The notes: generated from the sequence alone by a model not told the origin. Numbered from the stretch's first letter, positions 8,652-17,201 are shown. The stretch: 64,000 nucleotides of DNA from DASQHW01 sp038209365 (GCA_038209365.1 JBBQXS010000017.1:1-64000); one strand, 5' to 3'. Numbers and translations: made by a program.

Positions 8652-9440
8652 GTGACGCCGGCACGAATCGCGTTCATCGGCAAGGGCGGCGCCGGGAAGT
8701 CGGTGATCGCGGGCACCTTCGCCCGGCTGCTCGGCCGTCAGGGCACCCCGGTGCTCGCAGTGGACTCGGATCCCATGCCGGGCCTTGGGTTCTCGCTCGG
8801 CGTCCCTGGTGTCGACGCCCCGCTGCCGGACGACGCGCTCGAAGACGACGCGCCCGGTCCCGACGGGCGGCCCCAACCGGCGCGGCTGCGGCTCCCGCCG
8901 GTCGAGGCCACCGAACGGTACGCGGCCGCGGCTCCTGACGGCGTGCGGTTCTTGCAGTTCGGCAAGTTGCGGGGCCACGTGCGCGAGCTTCAGCGTTCCC
9001 AGCAGGTGTTCCGCCGCATCATCGATGGGATGCGATCGGAGGGCTGGCACGTGATCGGCGACCTTCCGGGCGGCACTCGCCAGCCGTTCTTCGGGTGGGG
9101 TGACTTCGCCGACACTGTCGTCGTGGTGGCCGAGCCGACCGCGGCCTCGCTGCTCACCGCGCGCCGGCTCGCCAACCTCACCCGCTCGGACGCCGCGCCC
9201 GCTCGTCTGGTCGTCGTCGCCAACAAGGTGCGCCGCGCCGCCGAGGTCGATCGGGTGGCGGACCGCAGCGGTCTCGAGGTCGTCGGCGCCGTGCCGGACG
9301 ACCCCGCGGTCCGTGCCGCCGACCGCGCGGGCCGGGCACTGCTCGACGTCGGCGCCGACAGCGACGCAGTACGCGCAATCGCCGACCTGGTAGCGCATCT
9401 GGTGGAGGCGCCATCGTCCGCAACCGACCCGGACGACTGA
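8652..9440 (+). CDS. MinD/CooC-like ATPase lacking the CxC motif
   Basis: This 262-residue P-loop ATPase has IGKGGAGKSVIAGTFARLL (deviant Walker A), VDSDPMPGLGFSLG, GDLPGGTRQPFF and VVVANKVRRAAEVD. Where the other copies have a Cys-x-Cys pair and a Walker B ending DMEAG, this one has a different middle section with an acidic insert (about residues 50-75) and no cysteine pair. It probably has a partner or substrate distinct from its paralogues. Start is the GTG at 8652, which begins directly with TPARIAFIGKGG. It heads the plus-strand run that continues into the small membrane proteins and the hydrogenase structural genes. Confidence 0.8.
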   Translation: MTPARIAFIGKGGAGKSVIAGTFARLLGRQGTPVLAVDSDPMPGLGFSLGVPGVDAPLPDDALEDDAPGPDGRPQPARLRLPPVEATERYAAAAPDGVRFLQFGKLRGHVRELQRSQQVFRRIIDGMRSEGWHVIGDLPGGTRQPFFGWGDFADTVVVVAEPTAASLLTARRLANLTRSDAAPARLVVVANKVRRAAEVDRVADRSGLEVVGAVPDDPAVRAADRAGRALLDVGADSDAVRAIADLVAHLVEAPSSATDPDD

Positions 9441-9492
9441 TCACTACTCGCATTCTGCATGTACCTGCGGCAGACTGCCCGAGGAGGACTCG

Positions 9493-9747
9493 ATGGTCGG
9501 TTGGTGGATCGTCAACGCCGCGGTGCTCGTCGTCGTCGTCCCCGTCGTCGTCCTGCTCGCGAACCGCGTGATCCGCGCCGGCCTCGAGATCAACCGGTAC
9601 GCGGAGGACATCCTCGAGCACGGCGTCGGTATCGCCGCCAATCTCGAGCCCGTCCCTGCGCTGGTCGAAACCCGAGACCTGGTGGCAACGGCCACCGGCC
9701 ATGCCGTCGCGTACGTCACCGCGCTCCGACGAATGCTCGCGAGGTAG
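9493..9747 (+). CDS. Small one-helix membrane protein, hydrogenase locus set 1
   Basis: This 84-residue protein has one N-terminal transmembrane segment (about residues 3-25, WWIVNAAVLVVVVPVVVLLA) and a cytoplasmic amphipathic remainder. The pattern YAEDILEHGVGIAANLEP...LVETRDLV is echoed in the 17559-17819 product (GADAIWTTGKLVAQNTA...LAETGNRL), so the two are probably paralogues. A good ribosome site (GAGGAGGAC) precedes the ATG. No known family is recognised. Because HhyS has no export signal or anchor, a role in attaching the enzyme to the membrane or passing electrons to quinone is plausible, but this is inference from context. Confidence 0.75.
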   Translation: MVGWWIVNAAVLVVVVPVVVLLANRVIRAGLEINRYAEDILEHGVGIAANLEPVPALVETRDLVATATGHAVAYVTALRRMLAR

Positions 9748-9753
9748 GACGCG

Positions 9754-10032
9754 ATGTCGGCGGCCGCCATCGTCTCGCTCGTGTTGGTCGGCGTGTTGGT
9801 CGCCGCTCTCGCGTTCTATCTGATCTGGGTGGTCTTCATCTTGCGCCGGGCCGTCGACACGCTGGGCAAGGTGACATTCGGCGTGCGGGCGATCGCGTAC
9901 CGCACCGCGCCCATCGGCGACCTTGTGACCGACATCAACGCCAACCTGAACGCGGTGGCCGACGCGCTCGAAGGGCTGACCGCGCCGCCCGCCGCGGACA
10001 CGCCGACCGAGATCTCTACGGGCACGCGATGA
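9754..10032 (+). CDS. Small one-helix membrane protein with FGVRAI-APIG motif, set 1
   Basis: This 92-residue protein has an N-terminal transmembrane helix (about 5-30, then basic LRR), followed by a soluble helix-rich tail. It carries KVTFGVRAIAYRTAPIG at about residues 38-54, closely matched by KVSFGVRAIETQCAPIG in the protein at 17819-18082. So the same protein type occurs on both sides of the structural genes. It starts 6 bp after the previous stop, and its stop lies close to the DUF1059-type gene. Function unknown. It is a candidate hydrogenase anchor or scaffold subunit. Confidence 0.75.
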   Translation: MSAAAIVSLVLVGVLVAALAFYLIWVVFILRRAVDTLGKVTFGVRAIAYRTAPIGDLVTDINANLNAVADALEGLTAPPAADTPTEISTGTR

Positions 10033-10055
10033 TCGAGGGAGGAGTAACGCCGACG

Positions 10056-10229
10056 ATGCCGGTCGAACTCTGCTGTGCGGACGTCGGGCTCGCCTGCCGC
10101 CACGTGACCAAAGCCGACAACGCGGAGGATCTCGTCGCCAAGGTCGCCGAGCACGCGCGCGACGCGCACGGCGTCGAGCTCAACCAAACGTTGATCGACT
10201 ACGCCACCACCAAAGTCCGCTCGTCCTGA
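10056..10229 (+). CDS. DUF1059-type small protein
   Basis: This 57-residue soluble protein follows the DUF1059 pattern: MPVELCCADVGLACRHVTKA, then an acidic helix with LVAKVAEHARDAHG and a C-terminal helix. Family members are small and of unknown function, often with conserved Cys in the ELxCxDVGxxCxxV part, as here. The ATG at 10056 is preferred because GGAGGAG lies 11 nt upstream and the family begins here. An earlier ATG at 10029 overlapping the previous stop would add nine residues. It lies 12 bp before hhyS and should be co-transcribed with it. Confidence 0.7.
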   Translation: MPVELCCADVGLACRHVTKADNAEDLVAKVAEHARDAHGVELNQTLIDYATTKVRSS

Positions 10230-10241
10230 TTCGAGGAGCAC

Positions 10242-11561
10242 ATGGCAACGCGTCCCGCCCGGTCCCCGGCCGCGGATCTTCTCGACCTGCTCGGGCCGGT
10301 CGACAAATTCCACGACCACGACGTGCTCGGCGACTTCGGCATGCCGACGCGCGCGTCGATGGAGCAGATGCTTGCGCCGGTCGCGACCGTCGGGGCGCAC
10401 TCCAAGATCGGCCCGCTCGAGAAAGTCCACGCGTTCTGGCTCGCGGGCATGAGTTGTGACGGCTGTTCGGTCGCGGTGACCGGCGCCCAGGCGCCGTCGG
10501 TCGAGAGCCTCGTGCTCGGCGCGCACCCGGGCCTCCCGCAAGTGATCCTGCATCACCCGGTGTTGAACGTGGAGTCGGGCCCGGCGTACATGCGCGCCCA
10601 CGAGATGGCGTTCGCGGGTGAGCTCGATGCGCCGTACGTCGTGATCTTGGAAGGATCGGTCGCCGACGAGACGATCGCCGCGCGGGCCGGCGGCTACTGG
10701 TCGGGCCAGGGCGAAGAGCCATGGGGACTCGGCGGCGAACTGCGGACGGTCTCGACCGCCGAGTGGATCGCGCGCCTCGCGCCGGGGGCCGCCGCCATGC
10801 TCGCCATCGGCACGTGCGCGACGTGGGGAGGCATCCCGGCCGCCGAAGGAAACCCGACCGGCGCGATGAGCATGATGGACTTCTTGGGCAAGGACTACCG
10901 CAGCGCGCTCGGTGTGCCGGTGATCAACGTGCCGGGGTGTCCGCCGATCGGTGACAACTTCACCGAGACCGTCGCGGCGGTCCTGTACTTCCTGCAAGGT
11001 TTTGGTCCGTTGCCCGAGTTCGACGAACTTGGTCGGCCGGCATGGCTGTTCGGCGAGACCGTGCACCGCCATTGTGTGCGCGGCGCGTACTACGAAGAAG
11101 GCACCTACGCCAAGGAGTTCGGCGACCCCGAGTGCCTCGTGGAGATCGGTTGCTGGGGCCCGGTCGTCAACTGCAACATCACCTCGCGCGGGATGATCAA
11201 CCACGTCGGCGGCTGCATGAACTCCGGCGGCGCGTGCATCGGCTGCACGATGCCGGGGTTCCCCGACAAGTTCACGCCGTTTTACAAGCGGCCCCCGGGC
11301 TCGGCCGTCTCCACCGCCGCCAGCCGGCTCATCGGCAGCATGATCCGGCCGCTGCGGAAGGTCACGAACTCGCACCTTAATCGGGAGGTGCGCTGGGACC
11401 ATGAAGACGAGGTGCCCACCGGCTGGGCCACCGAGAACTCCGGACCCACCCTCACGGCCAACGTCGCCCACAAGTTCTACGACCGGCTCCGCCGATCGAA
11501 CGACCACGCCAAGGGTCGGGGCGGCGAGTTCGGCAAGACCTCGACCCCGCGAAAGAGCTGA
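10242..11561 (+). CDS. hhyS: [NiFe]-hydrogenase small (Fe-S) subunit, high-affinity actinobacterial type
   Basis: This 439-residue electron-transfer subunit has cysteine motifs in the expected order: CDGC (about 72-75), GTCATWGG (about 190-197), PGCPP (C about 233), HRHC (about 276-279), and a C-terminal GGCMNSGGACIGC block. Together they ligate three Fe-S clusters that carry electrons from the NiFe site. There is no twin-arginine signal and no C-terminal anchor helix, unlike many membrane-bound uptake hydrogenases, so the enzyme should be cytoplasmic. It is longer than most small subunits. The residues, length and gene set fit group 1h (formerly group 5) or a close relative, which oxidises trace H2. 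GAGGAG precedes the ATG at 10242, and hhyL follows 6 bp downstream. Confidence 0.9.
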   Translation: MATRPARSPAADLLDLLGPVDKFHDHDVLGDFGMPTRASMEQMLAPVATVGAHSKIGPLEKVHAFWLAGMSCDGCSVAVTGAQAPSVESLVLGAHPGLPQVILHHPVLNVESGPAYMRAHEMAFAGELDAPYVVILEGSVADETIAARAGGYWSGQGEEPWGLGGELRTVSTAEWIARLAPGAAAMLAIGTCATWGGIPAAEGNPTGAMSMMDFLGKDYRSALGVPVINVPGCPPIGDNFTETVAAVLYFLQGFGPLPEFDELGRPAWLFGETVHRHCVRGAYYEEGTYAKEFGDPECLVEIGCWGPVVNCNITSRGMINHVGGCMNSGGACIGCTMPGFPDKFTPFYKRPPGSAVSTAASRLIGSMIRPLRKVTNSHLNREVRWDHEDEVPTGWATENSGPTLTANVAHKFYDRLRRSNDHAKGRGGEFGKTSTPRKS

Positions 11562-11567
11562 CGCGCC

Positions 11568-13469
11568 ATGTGCTTCAAGAACTTGCCCATCGAGTTCGAC
11601 GACGACGGCCGGGCGCGCCTCAAGGAAGGCATCCCCGACCCGTACTCGATGATCAGCTCGCGTCCGCGCGTCGACATCACCGACGTCGAACGCGAAGAGC
11701 AGATCAAGCGGCTCATGGCCCGCAACGGTCACATCAAAGACATCAACATGGACCCGGTCACCCGCGTCGCGGGCGCGCTCGCGGTGCACATCACCGCCGA
11801 CCTCGAAAAGGGCGAGCACCTCGACGCGCGCGCCCAGGCAACGCTGTTCCGCGGCTACGAGGTGATCCTGATGGGTCGCGACCCGCGCGACGCCATCTTC
11901 ATCTCGTCGCGCGCGTGCGGGGTGTGCGGCGGTGTGCACAGCCACTGCTCCGCGTACGCGATCGAGATGGCGATGGGGTTGGCCCCGCCGCCGATGGGGA
12001 CCGTTGTGCGGAACCTGGCCGAGGCCGCCGAGATGGGCTACGACAACCCGTTGCACCTCTACTTGTTGGCGGGCCCCGACTACTCCGAATCGGTCGTACG
12101 TGCGGTCAATCCCGAGTTGTGGCCCAAGGCCGAGAAGTGGCTGTGTCCCGGCGCGGCGCACCACGGGTTCCGCACGATGGCCGATCTGATGACCGCGCTC
12201 AACCCGCTCACCGGCGACCTGTACCGCGAGGGTCTCGACTTCACGCGGCTGTCGCGGGAGATGTTCGTCGTTCTCTACGGCAAGTATCCGCACCCCCAGG
12301 GCGTCGTGCCCGGCGGCGTGTCGAGCACGGTGACGCTGCAGACGCTGAACGAGTACCACTCCAAGCTCGGACGCATCTTCGACTACGCGCAGCGGATGCT
12401 CGCGGTGTGGAACGACATCCCCGAGTTCTTCTACGAGTGCGACGACCGCTACCGCCGCATTGGCGCGCGCCCAATGAACCTCGTCGACACCGGCTTCTGG
12501 GACGACCCGTACGCGTACGACGCGACGTACGCGAACTGCGACGAGTGGGGGCAGCGCCGGTGGTCGACGCCGGGCGTCGTGATCGACGGCGAGCTCGTCA
12601 CCTCGCGGCTGACCGACATCAACGTGGGGTGGGAAGAGTTCGTCGACCACTCCTACTACGACGAGTGGGACGGCAGCCGCTACCGCACCGACGACCTCGG
12701 CAACCCGCTCAGCCCGTACCACCCGTGGAACAAGCAGACGCTGCCCCGACCCGGCGGCAAGAACTGGAAAGAGAAGTACACGTGGGCGTGCACGCCGCGC
12801 TGGGACCGCCAGGTGGTGGAAGCGGGCGCATACGCGCGGCTGTTCACGACCGCCATGGCACAGAAGCTGCCGGCCAATCCCTTCATCGAAGCGACCGGGT
12901 CCAGTCTGCGCATGTTGGTGCCGAAAGGCCTCACCGGCGAAGCGGAAGTCGAGTGGCACGTGCCAGAGTCGTGGAACGCGCTCGAGCGCAACCGAGGCCG
13001 CGCCTTCCACTATCTCTTCTCACAGCTCGTCGGTCTCAACACGTTATTGCAGGCCTACGACCTGATGAAGCAAGGCGAGACGCGCGTCGCGGCCGTGACC
13101 GCCGACGAGCTCGACCGCCACATTCCCAAAGACGAAGTGCGCAGCGTCGGATGGTGGGGCGCGGGCCGGGGCTATCTCACCCACCACATGGTGATGGAGA
13201 AAGGCCGCATCGCGAACTACCAGATCTGCACGCCCTCGACGATCAACGCGTCACCACGCGACCCGTTCGACCAACCCGGCCCGTACGAAGAAGCCGTCAT
13301 GAACACGCCGATCCTCGAGGAGTTCGACGATCCCGGGCGATTCACGTCGATCGACATGCTGCGCGCGATCCGCAGCTTCGACCCGTGCATGCCGTGCACC
13401 ACCCACGTCGACACGGGCGACGGCACGGTCGTGCGCGAGGTGAACACCTGCTCGTGCGGCGCTGACTGA
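11568..13469 (+). CDS. hhyL: [NiFe]-hydrogenase large (catalytic) subunit, high-affinity actinobacterial type
   Basis: This 633-residue subunit carries the NiFe(CN)2CO site for H2 oxidation. The four metal-binding cysteines are seen in the L1 motif RACGVCGGVHSH (Cys 117 and 120) and the L2 motif DPCMPCTTH (Cys 607 and 610). All are cysteine, with no Sec codon. After His613 a 20-residue tail rich in Cys and charge (VDTGDG...CSCGAD) remains. In related enzymes an M52 protease removes this tail once nickel is inserted. Other family landmarks include DPVTRVAGAL and GRAFHYLFSQLVG. It directly follows hhyS. Subgroup assignment (1h or a sister group) needs a tree. Confidence 0.92.
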   Translation: MCFKNLPIEFDDDGRARLKEGIPDPYSMISSRPRVDITDVEREEQIKRLMARNGHIKDINMDPVTRVAGALAVHITADLEKGEHLDARAQATLFRGYEVILMGRDPRDAIFISSRACGVCGGVHSHCSAYAIEMAMGLAPPPMGTVVRNLAEAAEMGYDNPLHLYLLAGPDYSESVVRAVNPELWPKAEKWLCPGAAHHGFRTMADLMTALNPLTGDLYREGLDFTRLSREMFVVLYGKYPHPQGVVPGGVSSTVTLQTLNEYHSKLGRIFDYAQRMLAVWNDIPEFFYECDDRYRRIGARPMNLVDTGFWDDPYAYDATYANCDEWGQRRWSTPGVVIDGELVTSRLTDINVGWEEFVDHSYYDEWDGSRYRTDDLGNPLSPYHPWNKQTLPRPGGKNWKEKYTWACTPRWDRQVVEAGAYARLFTTAMAQKLPANPFIEATGSSLRMLVPKGLTGEAEVEWHVPESWNALERNRGRAFHYLFSQLVGLNTLLQAYDLMKQGETRVAAVTADELDRHIPKDEVRSVGWWGAGRGYLTHHMVMEKGRIANYQICTPSTINASPRDPFDQPGPYEEAVMNTPILEEFDDPGRFTSIDMLRAIRSFDPCMPCTTHVDTGDGTVVREVNTCSCGAD

Positions 13470-13473
13470 CATC

Positions 13474-14232
13474 GTGACCGGGTGGACCCTGGTCGGCGGG
13501 GTCGGCCAGCTGTTCCAGGGCGACCTCGACGTCGGTCGGCTGGCGGTCGACGCGCTCGCGGCCGCGGACCTCGGCCCGCACGTGCTCGTCGAGGAGCTGC
13601 ATTACGGCGCGGTCGCAGTCGCCCAACGACTCCAAGAGCTCGATCCGATCGGGCTCGTGCTCGTCGGCGCCGAAGTCCGAGGGCGTATGCCGGGGACGGT
13701 GGAACGACGGCGCGTCCAACCGTTCGACAGTGTCGAGCCGGAGGAGGCCCAGCGCGCCGTCGCCGAGGCCGGCACCGGATACGTCGATATCGACCTCGTC
13801 ATCGACGTCGCGCGCGCCTTCGGCGCGTTGCCGGACCGGACGGTTGTCGTCGCGGTCGAGCCGCTGACCGTGGGCCCGGGAGTGGAGCTGTCCGAACCCG
13901 CCCGACGCGGACTCGACCGCGCGGTCGCGTTGGTACGCGAGGAGGCCGCGCGCGCACCGGTCCTCGAGCTTGCCGACCGGCTGCGGCGCGTCGTCGCCGA
14001 CCCGGCACGGCTGGAACCGAGCGCCGCGCTGGACGCGCTGCACTCACTGCTGCGCGAGCTCGCGGTGCTCGACGCCGATGGTCGTTGGGGTCACACGTTC
14101 CGGTGGCGCGACCGTCTGCGGCAAGCCATTTCCGACGGCGACACCGGCGCAGGCATGGACCATCTCGACTGGGGATTGTGGTGGGCGCTCATCGAGGCGC
14201 TTGATCGGTTGGAGGCGGCCGAGTCGGCGTGA
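13474..14232 (+). CDS. M52 maturation-protease-like protein with C-terminal extension
   Basis: This 252-residue protein's first 75 residues follow the hydrogenase maturation protease (HycI/HybD, M52) layout: LVGGVGQLFQGDLDVGRLAV in place of the usual GNxLxGDDGxG, then VEELHYG and LVLVGAEVRGRMPGTV. The clear protease at 16186-16689 shows CFGNLLRGDDGFG, VLDVGIGG and VVVDAVARGRPPGTV at the matching places. Several metal-site positions differ here, so it may be a non-catalytic paralogue. The C-terminal half is alpha-helical and unrecognised, with a Trp-rich end. Start is the GTG at 13474, 4 bp after hhyL. Its 3' end overlaps the opposing biotin-ligase-like gene by 44 bp. Confidence 0.6.
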   Translation: MTGWTLVGGVGQLFQGDLDVGRLAVDALAAADLGPHVLVEELHYGAVAVAQRLQELDPIGLVLVGAEVRGRMPGTVERRRVQPFDSVEPEEAQRAVAEAGTGYVDIDLVIDVARAFGALPDRTVVVAVEPLTVGPGVELSEPARRGLDRAVALVREEAARAPVLELADRLRRVVADPARLEPSAALDALHSLLRELAVLDADGRWGHTFRWRDRLRQAISDGDTGAGMDHLDWGLWWALIEALDRLEAAESA

Positions 14233-14977
14233 CGTCGTAACCGGAGAGGTCAGGCGGCTGGTCGATGTCGCCAACGGCCGGCTCGAGGATGCCGAGATGT
14301 TGCGGCCGAATCGCGACGCGGCTTCCGCGTGCCGTCGTCACGACGAGCGCGCCGTCAGCCAAGCACGCGCTCGCCTCCCCCTCGGTCATCGGGCCACCCG
14401 GTCCGAGCGGAATGAGCCGAGCCCGCACCCGCTGTCCCAACGTCGTGCACCGCGCGGTGACGGTGGCGAGCACTGTGTCGGGATCCTGAGCGAGGCGGGC
14501 CTCGATCGCGTCGGCGGCGCGGGCGAGCAGTGGACCGCGCGGCGGTTCGACGCCGCGCAGCCACACGTTGATCACCGCCCAGGTCAATCCGTCGGGACCG
14601 AGCTCCGACTCGACGCCGACGGCCCCGGCCAGTTCACCGTCGCGCCAGACCTCGTCGGGCCAGTGCACCTCGCCACCGGCGAGCGCGTCCGCCACGCCGG
14701 CCACCGCGACCAGATAGAGCCATCCCTCGCGCTCGGCGGGCAACGGCGGATGCACGACGAGCGAGAAGCCCACGTCGCGCTCGGGGACGAGCGCCCACGG
14801 CCAGCCGGCCCGCCCTCTCGGCGACGCCTGGTAGCCGGCCACGACCACTGCACCATCGGGGGCGCCCGCCCGCGCCCACGCCTGGGCGTCAGCGGCCGTC
14901 GAGAGGAGCGCCGGGTAGACCCGAGCCGGCCGCTCCGCCAACCACTGCGCCAACGCCTCGGGCGAGAGATCGTTCAT
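14189..14977 (-). CDS. Biotin/lipoate-protein-ligase-like protein in the hydrogenase locus
   Basis: This 262-residue protein resembles the catalytic domain of biotin protein ligase (BirA). GYQASPRGRAGWPW stands in for the usual QTxGRGRxGRxW, followed by a FSLVVHPPLP strand and VAVAGVADAL. HWPDEVWRDGELAGAVGVES parallels KWPND(V/I)xxxxxKxxGxLxE, then comes a C-terminal barrel-like part (TLGQRVRARLIPLG...GALVVTTARG). Key positions are altered: the lysine of KWPND is His, and the GILxE lysine region is changed. Ordinary biotinylation is therefore doubtful, and a binding or assembly role is possible. It overlaps the upstream TPR gene by 4 bp (ATGA) and runs opposite to hhySL. Confidence 0.6.
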   Translation of the reverse strand: MNDLSPEALAQWLAERPARVYPALLSTAADAQAWARAGAPDGAVVVAGYQASPRGRAGWPWALVPERDVGFSLVVHPPLPAEREGWLYLVAVAGVADALAGGEVHWPDEVWRDGELAGAVGVESELGPDGLTWAVINVWLRGVEPPRGPLLARAADAIEARLAQDPDTVLATVTARCTTLGQRVRARLIPLGPGGPMTEGEASACLADGALVVTTARGSRVAIRPQHLGILEPAVGDIDQPPDLSGYDVTPTRPPPTDQAPR

Positions 14978-16170
14978 CGGCGCGGGTCGATCCCGGTCTC
15001 GGCCGCGAAGACGGCCTCGAGCCGGAACAGTTGCGGCGGCGGGAACGTGACGATCGCGTCGCGCACGACGCGGGCGAACGCGTTGCGATTCGCCGCGACG
15101 CGCCATGCCATGCGCACGAGCTGCGTCATCAGGTCCGGCGGCGCTTCGAGCAGCACGTGCAACCACGCCTCTGCGACCGCGGGCCCGCGATCACCTTCGA
15201 TGGCGTCGACGATGGCGGTCACCCCCGTGTCGCCAATGTCGGCGGTGGCGCCGAGTCGGAGCCAGCGCGCCGCTTCCTCGCGGATGACGGCGACCCATCG
15301 TTCCTCGGCCTCGTCGCCCAAGACCGCAACGAGGTCGTCGCCCGGTGGTCCGAGCCGCGCGAGCACGGCCGCCGCCTGGTCGCGCACTGGACCCGCCTCG
15401 TGCGCACCGGCCAGCACCTGCGCCGCTGCGAGCCGGGCGCGTGGACGATCGCCTGCGGTCTCGTACGCAAGCGCGAGGTTCGCCTTCGCCATCGCGTGCG
15501 CAACCGGGCGGATGCCGACCGGATGGGCAGCGACGGCGCGCCGAAGTGTCGTGACCGCGCCGGCCGTGTCGCCGGTTGCCAGCAAGGCCAGACCCAGCGC
15601 GTTCGCCGCCTGGCCCCGCCCGGCGTCGGGGCCGGTGCGCTCGGCTCGGTCGAGCGCGTCGGACAGAACCGCCACCGCTTCGTCATGGCGACCGGACGTC
15701 ATCAACGCGGCGCCCTGCTCGCGCACGGCCGCCGCGGCCTGGGCACGGACTCCTTGGCGATCGAAGGTCTCGGCCGCGAGCGCCAGGTCCGCGGCCGCGG
15801 TGTCGGCCTCGCCGAGCTGCAACCGAACCAGTCCGAGGTTGAACAGCGCCGCGGCCTGCTCGAGTGGAAGCCCGGCCAACTGAAAGGCTTCCGCGGCGTC
15901 GGCGAACGCCGCGGCACTGTCCTCGAGATGTCCGGTCGCGCGGCGGGCCGCGCCCCAGAGGTTGCGCGCCTTCGCCTGCTCCGCCGGCAGCTTCTCGAAG
16001 AGTGCGATCGCGTGGGCGAGCTCCGCCGCGGCCGCTTCCGGTTCATTGCGCTCGAGCAACATCGCCCCGAGGTGAAAACGGGCGGTCGCGTGCTGCACCG
16101 GATAACGATCCGCGGGATGGCGATCGAGCCGCCGTCGGAGCTCGGCAACGGCTTCGTCGACTGGGGGCAC
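14974..16170 (-). CDS. TPR-repeat protein
   Basis: This 398-residue soluble protein is built of alanine-rich helical pairs typical of tetratricopeptide repeats. Examples are ATARFHLGAMLLERNEPEAA, AAALFNLGLVRLQLGEADTA, AANALGLALLATGDTAGAV and AKANLALAYETAGDRPRARL, spanning about residues 25-235. A C-terminal helical region follows without clear repeats. TPR domains mediate protein contacts, here perhaps with hydrogenase or maturation proteins. The start chosen is the GTG at 16170, because the open frame beyond it would overlap the divergent protease gene. Only 15 bp separate the two starts. It is the first gene of a two-gene minus-strand operon with the biotin-ligase-like gene. Confidence 0.75.
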   Translation of the reverse strand: MPPVDEAVAELRRRLDRHPADRYPVQHATARFHLGAMLLERNEPEAAAAELAHAIALFEKLPAEQAKARNLWGAARRATGHLEDSAAAFADAAEAFQLAGLPLEQAAALFNLGLVRLQLGEADTAAADLALAAETFDRQGVRAQAAAAVREQGAALMTSGRHDEAVAVLSDALDRAERTGPDAGRGQAANALGLALLATGDTAGAVTTLRRAVAAHPVGIRPVAHAMAKANLALAYETAGDRPRARLAAAQVLAGAHEAGPVRDQAAAVLARLGPPGDDLVAVLGDEAEERWVAVIREEAARWLRLGATADIGDTGVTAIVDAIEGDRGPAVAEAWLHVLLEAPPDLMTQLVRMAWRVAANRNAFARVVRDAIVTFPPPQLFRLEAVFAAETGIDPRR

Positions 16171-16185
16171 CGCCGTATCGTACGG

Positions 16186-16689
16186 ATGGTGCACGCACTG
16201 GTCGCCTGCTTCGGCAACCTGCTCAGAGGCGACGACGGCTTCGGTCCCGCGGTCGCGGCACGCCTGCTGGAACAGGGCCTGCCACCCGGCGTCAGCGTGC
16301 TCGACGTGGGCATCGGTGGCATCCACCTCGTGCACGAGCTGCTCGAGCCGGTCGACGTGTTGGTCGTCGTCGACGCGGTCGCACGGGGGCGTCCTCCCGG
16401 CACGGTCCTCGTCATGCGGCCTGACGTCGTCGACGTGCATGGCCTCTCACCGACCGAACAACGCGACCAGCTGGCCGACATGCATTACGCGACGCCGGCC
16501 CGGGCCCTCATGCTCGCGCGCGCGCTCGGGGTGCTCCCGACTGACACCTGGCTCGTCGGCTGCGAGCCGCTCGACGCGGAACGCGTCGGAGAAGGGCTTT
16601 CCGCGCCCGTGTCAAGCGCGCTCGATACGGCCGCGGCCGAGATCCACCGCGTCCTCGATGAGGCCGCTCGCGCTCGCGGCCCGAACTAA
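16186..16689 (+). CDS. Hydrogenase maturation protease (M52/HycI-HyaD family)
   Basis: This 167-residue endopeptidase should cleave the C-terminal tail of HhyL after nickel insertion. The family motifs are present: CFGNLLRGDDGFGPAVA (acidic Ni-sensing residues), VLDVGIGGIHLVHEL, VVVDAV, and DMHYATPARALMLARALG, whose His is the third metal-sensing residue. Length is normal. Start is the ATG at 16186. A GTG one codon later is the alternative. It is divergent from the TPR gene by 15 bp and convergent with the NifU-domain gene, whose stop overlaps its own by 4 bp. It fits the 20-residue cleavable HhyL tail. Confidence 0.88.
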   Translation: MVHALVACFGNLLRGDDGFGPAVAARLLEQGLPPGVSVLDVGIGGIHLVHELLEPVDVLVVVDAVARGRPPGTVLVMRPDVVDVHGLSPTEQRDQLADMHYATPARALMLARALGVLPTDTWLVGCEPLDAERVGEGLSAPVSSALDTAAAEIHRVLDEAARARGPN

Positions 16690-17201
16690 GTGCGTCGGCC
16701 CAGCGCGACCGGCGTGATCACCGGCGGCGGATGCGGCGCGGCATCGTCGAGCTCGACGTCGACGCTGCTGAAGCCGGGGAACCCGTCCCGCAGCGCGGTC
16801 TCGATCTCGTCGCGCAGCGTCTGCGCCGACGCGGTACACCCCGCGCAGGAGCCGCCCATTCGCAGCTGCACGACGCCGTCGGTGACGTCGACCACCGCCA
16901 CGAACCCGCCGTGCGATTCGATGTACGGCCGGGCCGCGGCCAAGGCCGCTTCAACCTCGGCGCGCTCGTCTACACCGACGGCATAGGCGTCGAAGAGCCA
17001 GGCCACGGCCGGGTCTTCCTCGCGGAGGGCGGCCACGCGTTCGGCGCCGAGCACGTGTTCGAGACGCCGCAGCGCGAACCGGTGCAGCGCGTCGACACCG
17101 TCGAGCAGTTCGTACGCGATACCGCTCAGCTCCGGGTCCGCGTCCTCGAGGGCCGCGAGCAGCTGCTCGAGGCGCTGCAGCAGGTCGTCGAGGTCGTTCA
17201 C
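16686..17201 (-). CDS. NifU C-terminal-domain protein
   Basis: This 171-residue protein has an N-terminal helical part (about 1-90) and a C-terminal NifU-like domain. The domain begins ARPYIESHGGFVAVVDVTDG and carries the metal-binding GSCAGCTAS (Cys-x-x-Cys), then DEIETALRDGFPG. Such domains hold or transfer Fe-S clusters. In this setting it may supply clusters to HhyS or act as an iron carrier for the active site (inference). The GTG at 17201 gives the start NDLDDLLQRLEQLL. An ATG at 17237 would add 12 residues. It is isolated on the minus strand between the protease and the second set of small membrane proteins. Confidence 0.8.
   Translation of the reverse strand: MNDLDDLLQRLEQLLAALEDADPELSGIAYELLDGVDALHRFALRRLEHVLGAERVAALREEDPAVAWLFDAYAVGVDERAEVEAALAAARPYIESHGGFVAVVDVTDGVVQLRMGGSCAGCTASAQTLRDEIETALRDGFPGFSSVDVELDDAAPHPPPVITPVALGRRT

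Noticed and set aside
9816..13010. A 1064-residue frame on the minus strand opposite hhySL
   Set aside because: It mirrors the coding strand of high-GC genes. hhyS and hhyL are certain, so this is a compositional shadow.
11568..13469. A [NiFeSe] hydrogenase (Sec in the large subunit)
   Set aside because: All four NiFe-ligating positions in HhyL are cysteine codons and there is no in-frame UGA.
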